DNA from: an uncultured Lachnospiraceae bacterium
GTDB taxonomy: Bacteria; Bacillota; Clostridia; Lachnospirales; Lachnospiraceae
Length of the DNA stretch: 52,921 nucleotides
Reading direction: 5' to 3'
NCBI GenBank assembly: GCA_946538525.1
Contig: CAMNGU010000004.1
Coordinates: 1 to 52,921, forward strand
Under the pieces are notes generated by a model that saw only the letters and a program-made list of their open reading frames with translations, searched no databases and was not told where the DNA came from. A program made the position numbers and the translations under genes. Below, piece after piece: positions 10,741-18,415 of this stretch. Within the stretch, counting starts at the first letter, position 1. Each line of letters begins with the position of its first letter.

Positions 10741-12315
10741 TTACATCTTTACTACTTCATCAAATTCTTCTTCGATTTCTTTTTCAGGCAATGGTGTTGC
10801 AAGTGAAACAATTACAATAAAGATAAGTGCTACCAGGAATGCTGGTGCTAATTCGTAAAGGTTCCAGGCACCGCCCAAAGGACGAACTTCATACTTCCAA
10901 ACGAATACCATGATCATTCCTGAAATCATTCCAGCGATACAACCATATTTATTGGTTCTCTTCCAGAACAGGGACATTAACATAGCTGGTCCAAATACGG
11001 CACCAAAGCCTGCCCATGCAAAAGATACAATATTAAATACTGAACTTGAAGGATCCCAGGCAATTATAACTCCCAATACGCCGACAATAACCAGTGTAAG
11101 TCTGGCTGTAAGCATAGCAGCTGTTTCGCTAAGTTTAAGACCAAATACATCCTGAAGAATATTTTCTGAAACTGCTGATGATGCAGCGATAAGCTGTGAA
11201 TCTGCAGTAGACATTGTAGAAGCAAGAATACCGGCGATGATAAGTCCGGCAATAAGCGCATATCCAAATCCATTCTGTGAAATGTGATCTGCCAATACTA
11301 CAATAAGCTTCTCAGACTCAGCTGTTGCTGTATAATCTGACTTATCCATAAGAAGATCAAGTGCTCCAACCTCTGTCATAGCACGACCAACAACTCCAAG
11401 GAAAGTAGCAACTGAAAGTGAGATTACAACCCATACAGAAGCAACTCTACGAGAAAGCTTAAGCTTATTAGGATCTTCAATAGCCATGAATCTTAGAAGA
11501 ATATGTGGCATTCCGAAATATCCAAGTCCCCAGCAGAACATTGTAATCTTACTGAAAAGACCATAAGGAGCACCGTCATTTACATACTGAGTTACATCAT
11601 TTGCAGCTGCATTTATATGAGTACCATTCATATCAAGGAAGCCCTTAAGTGCATTTGCATTGTCAATTACTGCATTCATTCCACCGGCATGATGAATTCC
11701 ATAGAAGAGAACTATGATAAGTGCAATACTCATAACAATTGACTGAATAAAGTCTGTTGTTGATGCTGCCAGAAATCCACCAGTTGTTGTATAACCAACA
11801 ATGATAATTGCTGAAACAATCATTGCCAGCTGATAATTTACTCCGAATAGCTGTGCGAAAAGTTTTCCGCAAGCTGAAAATCCTGATGCTGTGTAAGGTA
11901 TAAAGAATACGATGATTGCAATAGCACCAATAAGAAGTGTGATATTAGATTTATCTCTAAATCTCTTCTTAAAATAATCAGGAAGTGTGATTGCATCAAT
12001 CTTCGCTGTGTAATTTCTAAGTCTCTTTGCAGTAAAGAGCCAGTTAAGATAAGTTCCCACTGCCAGTCCAATGGCAGTCCAACCTGCATCTGCAATACCT
12101 GAGAAATAAGCCAGTCCAGGAACTCCCATCAAAAGATACGAGCTCATATCCGAAGCCTCAGCACTCATGGCTGTGACTAATGGTCCCAGCTTTCGACCAC
12201 CCAGATAGAAATCACCTACATCATTAGTCTTTCTAGATGCAAGGAAACCAACAACCAACATACCTGCAAGGTACACTACTATTGAGACAATAATACCAAT
12301 TTGTGACGCTGCCAT
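10741..12315 (-). CDS. putP: sodium/proline symporter (SSS family)
   Basis: DFYLGGRKLGPLVTAMSAEASDMSSYLLMGVPG...; SD GGAGGG before ATG at 12315. Confidence 0.88.
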   Translation of the reverse strand: MAASQIGIIVSIVVYLAGMLVVGFLASRKTNDVGDFYLGGRKLGPLVTAMSAEASDMSSYLLMGVPGLAYFSGIADAGWTAIGLAVGTYLNWLFTAKRLRNYTAKIDAITLPDYFKKRFRDKSNITLLIGAIAIIVFFIPYTASGFSACGKLFAQLFGVNYQLAMIVSAIIIVGYTTTGGFLAASTTDFIQSIVMSIALIIVLFYGIHHAGGMNAVIDNANALKGFLDMNGTHINAAANDVTQYVNDGAPYGLFSKITMFCWGLGYFGMPHILLRFMAIEDPNKLKLSRRVASVWVVISLSVATFLGVVGRAMTEVGALDLLMDKSDYTATAESEKLIVVLADHISQNGFGYALIAGLIIAGILASTMSTADSQLIAASSAVSENILQDVFGLKLSETAAMLTARLTLVIVGVLGVIIAWDPSSSVFNIVSFAWAGFGAVFGPAMLMSLFWKRTNKYGCIAGMISGMIMVFVWKYEVRPLGGAWNLYELAPAFLVALIFIVIVSLATPLPEKEIEEEFDEVVKM

Positions 12316-12443
12316 TATATATCCCTCCATAAAATAATATCCTGCTTTGGCACCAAAAATTTGCCACCAAAAACAGGATAATTTTAGCATAAATAGCATA
12401 TTTTTACAATTGTCATGTCGCTGGAAAATCCCAGTCTATATCG

Positions 12444-12875
12444 TTAAAATGTTACAGTTTCAGGAGCTGCTGTAAATGAACTAAATGTTGCTGTAGCATT
12501 CTGCATATAGAACACTTCTGTATTACCATCATCCTCTGAATACATATTCCTAAGCTGTGGATAAGCATCCAACATCGCCTTCTTTGCTTCAAAGCTGTCA
12601 TCAGCAATCAGCTCACACTGAATGCGGAGCCATGTTCCATCTTTAAATACACAAATCTCAGCCTTTGGATTAGCATGAAGCTGCTTTGATACATCCTTAA
12701 CCTTTCCAGTCTGAATATAAATCTTTCCATTATAAATATTTGCTGTTCCAAAAGGTCTTACTCTTGGCTGATCACCATCAACAGTTGCCAGATAATATGT
12801 TCCAGCTTCCTTTAAAAACTTTTCTACTTTTTCTAAATTTTCCATTTCTAAATTTTCTATTTCTAGCTTTTCCAT
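12444..12875 (-). CDS. pyridoxamine 5'-phosphate oxidase family protein
   Basis: EAGTYYLATVDGDQPRVRPFGTANIYNGKIYIQTGKVKDVSKQL fold signature. Confidence 0.8.
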   Translation of the reverse strand: MEKLEIENLEMENLEKVEKFLKEAGTYYLATVDGDQPRVRPFGTANIYNGKIYIQTGKVKDVSKQLHANPKAEICVFKDGTWLRIQCELIADDSFEAKKAMLDAYPQLRNMYSEDDGNTEVFYMQNATATFSSFTAAPETVTF

Positions 12876-13047
12876 TTTATTCCCCTTTCTCTTTAATTAT
12901 TTAACTATTCATTTGTGTCTACTAAACACTAAACCTTTTATTCATGTATTGCTTTTCACAAATTTCTTTACATGTATTTCTTTACACGAATCAAGTGTTA
13001 TTATAACATAATCACCTATATTTGTCTTTTACCCTATACGCTTTTTT

Positions 13048-14187
13048 CTAATTTACTCCACCAGCCTTGTAGTTATAGACAGGCTTTATAATCTTATCAA
13101 TCTTAACCGTCTCTCCTATAACCGATGCTATATCATTAATCCCTCTATAAGCAAATGGGCTTTCATCCAATGTATCTTTATTTATACAGATAGAATATAT
13201 TCCTTCCATAGCTTTCTTAAAATCAGATACAGTATGATGCTCTGCCACCTCCGAGCGCCTATATATTCGACCCGCTCCATGAGGAGCAGAATAATTCCAA
13301 TCCTCATTTCCTAGTCCGGTTCCCAGTATTATCCCATCTCTCATATTTATTGGAATAATTACTTTCTCCCCATCTTTTGCGCTTATGGCGCCTTTTCGCA
13401 ATATAGGTCTTTCAGCATCCGAAAAGTCCACATAGTTGTGGATACAAGTGAAGCTATCCTCCACTTTCCACTTCATGCCCTTCACGATAGATTCAATCAT
13501 TGCCTCCCTGTTAAGTCGGGCAAAATCCTGAATTATCTTAATATCATATAGGTAGTCATCCATAAGTTCTCCCGTAAGGCAAGTCATCTCATAGGATGCA
13601 TACCCCTGTTTCTTCATCTGCATTTCCTTCTGGCCCTTTCTAAGGTAGTAGTCCGCTACCTCCATTCCCAGATGTCTGCTACCAGAATGGATTACCAGGT
13701 AAATGTTTCCTTCTTCATCCTTATCGACCTCAATAAAATGATTTCCCCCGCCAAGGGTTCCAATACTTCTGACAGCCTTCCTGGCATTTATCCCCTTACT
13801 GCATCTCAACTCTGAAAGGTCTATTCTATCCGCAAACTTATGCTCCTTTTCACGAATCCTAGGACCAACAGGAACATTTTCCCTGATTACTGTATCCAGC
13901 TGTTGAAACTGAAGCCCCTTTGCCTTTATCTTTGCTATGGTCATTCCACAGCCAATATCCACACCCACCAGACTTGGAAGAATCGAATCCCCCACTGTCA
14001 TGGTAAGTCCAATGGTTCCCACTTTTCCAGGGTGAACATCCGGCATAACTCTTATACAACTTCCTTCAGCGCTTGGATGATTTGCTATCATCTGAAGCTG
14101 CTTACGGGCATATTCTTCTAAAGCATATAATTCATTTTCCACAGTATAAACAATTGCATTTGTATATTTTCCGTATATTGTTATCAT
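13048..14187 (-). CDS. rtcB: RtcB family RNA ligase
   Basis: MPDVHPGKVGTIGLTMTV, LVGVDIGCGM, GTLGGGNHFIEV, VIHSGSRHLG motifs. Confidence 0.92.
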   Translation of the reverse strand: MITIYGKYTNAIVYTVENELYALEEYARKQLQMIANHPSAEGSCIRVMPDVHPGKVGTIGLTMTVGDSILPSLVGVDIGCGMTIAKIKAKGLQFQQLDTVIRENVPVGPRIREKEHKFADRIDLSELRCSKGINARKAVRSIGTLGGGNHFIEVDKDEEGNIYLVIHSGSRHLGMEVADYYLRKGQKEMQMKKQGYASYEMTCLTGELMDDYLYDIKIIQDFARLNREAMIESIVKGMKWKVEDSFTCIHNYVDFSDAERPILRKGAISAKDGEKVIIPINMRDGIILGTGLGNEDWNYSAPHGAGRIYRRSEVAEHHTVSDFKKAMEGIYSICINKDTLDESPFAYRGINDIASVIGETVKIDKIIKPVYNYKAGGVN

Positions 14188-14200
14188 AAATAATTTTCTC

Positions 14201-14395
14201 CTATATTTTCCAATTATCATGCCTATCCTTATCCTTCTGTCTCTTCGCCCTTACAGATTCTCTCCTCTGAGAACTCTTTCTAGGCTGATACTTAGGACAA
14301 TTCTTGCATTTCTTAAGATCAACTTTTACATATCCTTTTTTACATTTTTCACCCTTGCAAATGTAATAGATGCAAGGTTCCAATCTATCTTTCAT
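14201..14395 (-). CDS. small Cys-rich basic protein upstream of rtcB
   Basis: 64 aa with four Cys (CIYYICKGEKC...CKNC) and Lys/Arg-rich tail; immediately precedes rtcB on the same strand. Confidence 0.65.
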   Translation of the reverse strand: MKDRLEPCIYYICKGEKCKKGYVKVDLKKCKNCPKYQPRKSSQRRESVRAKRQKDKDRHDNWKI

Positions 14396-14442
14396 AGTAT
14401 TTACCTCATTCTATTATTATTTTGAGGCAGTTTGAATTTCAT

Positions 14443-14494
14443 ACAAAAAACACCCCTAGTACAGTCTTCGCTGCACTAAAAGAGGTGTTTATCA
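14443..14494 (-). terminator. Rho-independent terminator
   Basis: Minus strand AAACACCTCTTTTAGTGCAGCGAAGACTGTACTAGGGGTGTTTTTTG. Confidence 0.7.
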
Positions 14495-14522
14495 TCCTAA
14501 AATATTATCTATACGAATTATC

Positions 14523-14807
14523 TTAGATCTTTTTTAATCTATTTATCAGAATTTGATCAAACCATTTTATTTGAATTCTTAATAGACATACCAAGGACAA
14601 TAGCTGCCTCAATGTTACATATTGAATTGTAATATAAAGTTCTTCGCATAATGTCCTCCTTTCTGTCTTGTGGTCAATAGTTACTAAAGCTAAATGCTTC
14701 GCGGAGAGTCGTGCTCTCTCCAAGTCCGTAGTATATTCAAAACCAATATATTCGTCAACCCTGAACATATAATGTTCATATTTTTTCTTGACCATTTTGG
14801 GTAACAA
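14523..14807 (-). CDS. uncertain ORF, 94 aa, no recognised family
   Basis: Open frame only; sits in the gap between the cca relic region and a terminator. Confidence 0.25.
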   Translation of the reverse strand: MLPKMVKKKYEHYMFRVDEYIGFEYTTDLERARLSAKHLALVTIDHKTERRTLCEELYITIQYVTLRQLLSLVCLLRIQIKWFDQILINRLKKI

Positions 14808-14886
14808 TTAAATATTGACTAATTACCATGTATCCACTTCCATCGAAGTAATACCATAATCCATCAATCTTTAGCCATTGACTAGA
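14776..14886 (-). pseudogene. relic of a cell-wall (choline)-binding repeat protein, in frame after the cca stop codon
   Basis: Minus strand directly after cca TGA reads SSQWLKIDGLWYYFDGSGYMVISQYLIVTQNGQEKI*; matches the repeat pattern QWQKIDGKWYYFNYYGYAV in the CAP protein of this window. Confidence 0.7.
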
Positions 14887-16224
14887 TCATTCCATCATCT
14901 CTCTGACGATACCTTGAAGTTTTTCTTCTGTATTCAGTGAAGGATCTTCAAGAACACGGTCCAAGAGCTCATTTAGGATTTTACCCATATCAGGTCCTGG
15001 CTTAATGCCCATTTTGATAAGGTCCTTTCCTGTAAGCTTTAGATCCTTGATGGTTAATGCATCCCCCTCCGCGATTATCTCATCGTGCATCTTAATCAAG
15101 TTTTCCAAAATCTCCTGCTTTATATCCACATTGAAATCACTTTGACCCTTCATGTCCGCTCTTCGTATAGCTACAAACTCATCAAAGTACTGTGCTCCCA
15201 TCTTATTCAACATTCGGCGTAAAGTATTTTTCTTTGTGGTTCCATTAATTCCATAATCGTGCCAATAGACGATCTTCTTCACATCGCGGATGGTATCATT
15301 ATCCATCTTAAGTCTGCGAAGAATGGTTCCGGCTATCTTCTCGCTTTCTATTGCATGTCCCTTAAAATGGTCAATCCCTGCAGTATCTGTTGTCTTACAA
15401 GCAGGCTTTCCCATATCATGCAAAAGGGCAGAATATCTCATAACCTTAGTTGCCGGTACATTCCTTATAACCTCTATAGTATGACGCCCCACATCAAATC
15501 TATGATGAGGTGTATTCTGCTCTGTCTCCATCAACAGATCAAATTCCGGAAGTATTTCCTTGGTAATACCAAGCTCATACATATCCAAAAGCTTCTCAGG
15601 GTGAGGAGAAAGAAGCAGCTTCGTAAGCTCTGTTTCTATTCTCTCAGCACTCACCTTTACCAGCTCTGGAGCATGCTTTTCAGCTGCTGCCCTTGTTTCT
15701 TCTTCAATTTCAAATCCCAGCTGGGCAGCAAACCTGACTGCACGCATTATCCTAAGTGCATCTTCGTCGAACCTGTCATCTGCATTTCCAACACATCTTA
15801 TGATTCCATTCTTTAGATCATTTATTCCATCATAAAGATCCACCAGGCCGGTTTTATCACTATAAGCCATTGCATTAATGGTAAAGTCTCTTCTAAGCAG
15901 ATCCTCTGACAACTCCCTTGTAAATGTTACTCCATCAGGGCGCCTGTGATCTGTATATTCTCCATCTATACGAAAGGTGGTAACCTCATATCCCTCCTTC
16001 TTGAGGAGAACAGTTACTGTTCCATGCTTAATTCCTGTATCCACAGTTCTTCTAAAGATATCCTTCACCTCATAAGGTGTTGCTGATGTGGTTATATCCC
16101 AATCATTTGGCTCTCTCCCCAACAGGCTGTCTCTCACACAACCTCCCACAGCATACGCTTCGAAACCAGCGTCGTTTAATTTTTCTATAATGAATCTCAC
16201 ATCTTGAGGCATGTTTATTGTCAT
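14887..16224 (-). CDS. cca: CCA tRNA nucleotidyltransferase with HD domain
   Basis: YAVGGCVRDSLLGREPNDWDITTSA, RRDFTINAMAY, LLHDMGKP motifs. Confidence 0.95.
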   Translation of the reverse strand: MTINMPQDVRFIIEKLNDAGFEAYAVGGCVRDSLLGREPNDWDITTSATPYEVKDIFRRTVDTGIKHGTVTVLLKKEGYEVTTFRIDGEYTDHRRPDGVTFTRELSEDLLRRDFTINAMAYSDKTGLVDLYDGINDLKNGIIRCVGNADDRFDEDALRIMRAVRFAAQLGFEIEEETRAAAEKHAPELVKVSAERIETELTKLLLSPHPEKLLDMYELGITKEILPEFDLLMETEQNTPHHRFDVGRHTIEVIRNVPATKVMRYSALLHDMGKPACKTTDTAGIDHFKGHAIESEKIAGTILRRLKMDNDTIRDVKKIVYWHDYGINGTTKKNTLRRMLNKMGAQYFDEFVAIRRADMKGQSDFNVDIKQEILENLIKMHDEIIAEGDALTIKDLKLTGKDLIKMGIKPGPDMGKILNELLDRVLEDPSLNTEEKLQGIVREMME

Positions 16225-16287
16225 GAATATTCTCCTGATTGATTATTTTTCTTGATTATTATATTTTATTTTGACTGAGAATTCTAT

Positions 16288-16354
16288 AGGTGTGAAAGAG
16301 GACAGGTCCAAAATGCACATAATGTGCATTTTGGACCTGTCCCCTTTCACACCT
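16288..16354. repeat. long palindrome, REPIN-like (GGACAGGTCC core)
   Basis: 33-bp arms AGGTGTGAAAG[A/G]GGACAGGTCCAAAATGCACAT with one mismatch and a 1-nt centre. Confidence 0.9.
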
Positions 16355-16358
16355 TATT

Positions 16359-17528
16359 TTATTCTTTGGAGATGACAATCTTTCCATCCACAACATCGAT
16401 CTTAACTCTGTTAGAATCAATACCAACCGCTTCTCTCATTTCTGCTGAAAGTCTTACTCGGCCAGCCTTATCAAGAATTGAGAACTCTTCATGTGAATCA
16501 TCTTCTGAAGATGATACTCCAGTTCCCGCTCCCAGTCCGGATGAAGCTGCCACGGCTGCGGCTGCGCTATTCATTTCCTCTTTAAGAACGGTCTCACCAG
16601 CTTCAATCTTCTTCTTATATTCTTCCTTGATAATTCTCTCAGAACTTATCTTTCCATCTGATATCATTACAACTCGGTCTACTCTATCAGCTAGGCTGAT
16701 ATCGTGAGTAACGATGATGATGGTGATTCCCAGCTTTCTATTGATATCGCGGAAAAGGTCCTGAAGCATGATGGAGGTCTTTCTATCTACCGCACCAGTT
16801 GGCTCATCCATAAGTAGCAGCTCTGGCTCATTTACCAGTGCTGTTGCTATGGCTACTCTCTGCTGCTCACCACCCGACAGCTGCATCGGGAAGCTCTTCT
16901 CCTTATGAGCAAGCCCTACTGCATCCAGCATCTTTTTTGCCCGTTCTCTCTTTTCTTTCTTACTTAGATTGGAGAACAGAAGAGGCATCTCGACATTCTC
17001 AACAGCTGTCAAGTAATTAAGGAGGTTATCGGTGTTTTTCTGCCATACAAATCCTATATGGTCATTACGGAATTTAGCTAGTTGTTTTTCACTAAGCTCC
17101 GCAATATTAACACCGTCATATGCAACATAACCAGCGCTTGGTTTATCAAGTGCACCCAGCATGTTAAGAAGAGTGGATTTTCCGCTACCAGATTTTCCAA
17201 TAATTGCAGTCAGTTCACCCTTCTCAATCTCAAGGTCAAGTCCCTGTAGAGCCATAACCTCGATACCCTCTGATTTGAATATTCGAACCAGACTGTCGCA
17301 TTTGATGTAAGGAACATGTTCGTCTTCACCCTCTTTATTTTCAAATGGAGATGGAGCAATCTGATCAACAGGTTGACTCGATTCTTCCATAATAGGATTT
17401 GGAGTTGCCTGCTCATCTGGTTGACTAGGTTCACTCACCATAAGATTAGGATCCGGCTCATTCACTGGTGCTGTCCCCTCAGAAATATTCTTATCTATTA
17501 TATTTTTATTCTTTTCAAATATTTTCAT
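16359..17528 (-). CDS. ABC transporter ATP-binding protein with AbrB-like C-terminal domain
   Basis: GKSGSGKSTLLNMLGALDKPSAG, LSGGEQQRVAIATALVNEPELLLMDEPTGAVD; C-terminal FSILDKAGRVRLSAEMREAVGIDSNRVKIDVVDGKIVI. Confidence 0.88.
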   Translation of the reverse strand: MKIFEKNKNIIDKNISEGTAPVNEPDPNLMVSEPSQPDEQATPNPIMEESSQPVDQIAPSPFENKEGEDEHVPYIKCDSLVRIFKSEGIEVMALQGLDLEIEKGELTAIIGKSGSGKSTLLNMLGALDKPSAGYVAYDGVNIAELSEKQLAKFRNDHIGFVWQKNTDNLLNYLTAVENVEMPLLFSNLSKKEKRERAKKMLDAVGLAHKEKSFPMQLSGGEQQRVAIATALVNEPELLLMDEPTGAVDRKTSIMLQDLFRDINRKLGITIIIVTHDISLADRVDRVVMISDGKISSERIIKEEYKKKIEAGETVLKEEMNSAAAAVAASSGLGAGTGVSSSEDDSHEEFSILDKAGRVRLSAEMREAVGIDSNRVKIDVVDGKIVISKE

Positions 17529-17659
17529 ATTTCTTACCTTAAAAAAATTTATTCTAATAGATTACTCTAATAGATTATTATAAATAATAAAACTAATAGA
17601 TTATCTTAAAATATTATTCTAATAGACTATTTTAAAAAGCTGATTTAATTTCAAAATAC

Positions 17660-18349
17660 TTACAACTGAATCAGTACATCTGCCAGCTCGGACAGACGAA
17701 CATCGTGGGTTGTCATTACTATTGAAAGATTCTCGGTTCTTGTCATATTCTTGAACAGCTCTGCGATATAGATACCTGTGGTTGTATCCAGCGCTCCAGT
17801 AGGCTCGTCGGCAAAGAGCAGTTCCGGCTTATGTGCCATAGCTCTCGCAATGGCGATTCTCTGCCTCTCACCACCAGACAGCTCCCCAGGAAAATGCTTC
17901 GCTCTATCTGAAAGTCCCACCTTTTCCAGCACTTCCTTAATTCTCTCATTTCGGTCGCCCTTATAGTAAGCTGTTCTAAGGCCGAAATCCACATTTTCAT
18001 AGGCTGTCATAACCGGGATAAGAGCTACTGACTGGAATACAAATCCAATCTTATATCTTCTAAGTTTTTCCTTTTCACTAATGCTCATCTTTGAATATTC
18101 AAAGTCACCATCCTGTGAATCGTGAAATGTGATCTCACCGGAAGTTACATCGTCCAGTGTACTGAGAAGATTCATAAATGTGGTCTTACCGGAACCAGAT
18201 CTCCCCATAAGCATGATCAGCTGTCCTCTTGGAAAGTCGTAGTTCACATGATCAAGAACAGTAAGCGTTTCACCACTTCCCAGGGGATAGGCTTTCACCA
18301 CATCACGAGCTGTTAATATGTTGTTATTTCCTGATATTTCCATATTCAT
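17660..18349 (-). CDS. ABC transporter ATP-binding protein (MacB/LolD-type)
   Basis: MGRSGSGKTTFMNLLSTLDDVTSG, LSGGERQRIAIARAMAHKPELLFADEPTGALD. Confidence 0.9.
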   Translation of the reverse strand: MNMEISGNNNILTARDVVKAYPLGSGETLTVLDHVNYDFPRGQLIMLMGRSGSGKTTFMNLLSTLDDVTSGEITFHDSQDGDFEYSKMSISEKEKLRRYKIGFVFQSVALIPVMTAYENVDFGLRTAYYKGDRNERIKEVLEKVGLSDRAKHFPGELSGGERQRIAIARAMAHKPELLFADEPTGALDTTTGIYIAELFKNMTRTENLSIVMTTHDVRLSELADVLIQL

Positions 18350-18415
18350 TTTCCTTAAACAAGATTCTTCGCCTGGCCCATATAATTGAGCCAGACTCAG
18401 AATGATATTAATGAT

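Noticed and set aside
10700-10752. Convergent terminator between ung and putP
   Set aside because: AAAGATGTTAAAG/CTTTACATCTTT pairing is weak, AT-rich and overlaps the putP coding end; not confident enough to call.
18359-18371. 13-mer ACAAGATTCTTCG shared with 32548-32560
   Set aside because: Only 13 nt with unrelated flanks; many such matches are expected by chance in 53 kb.
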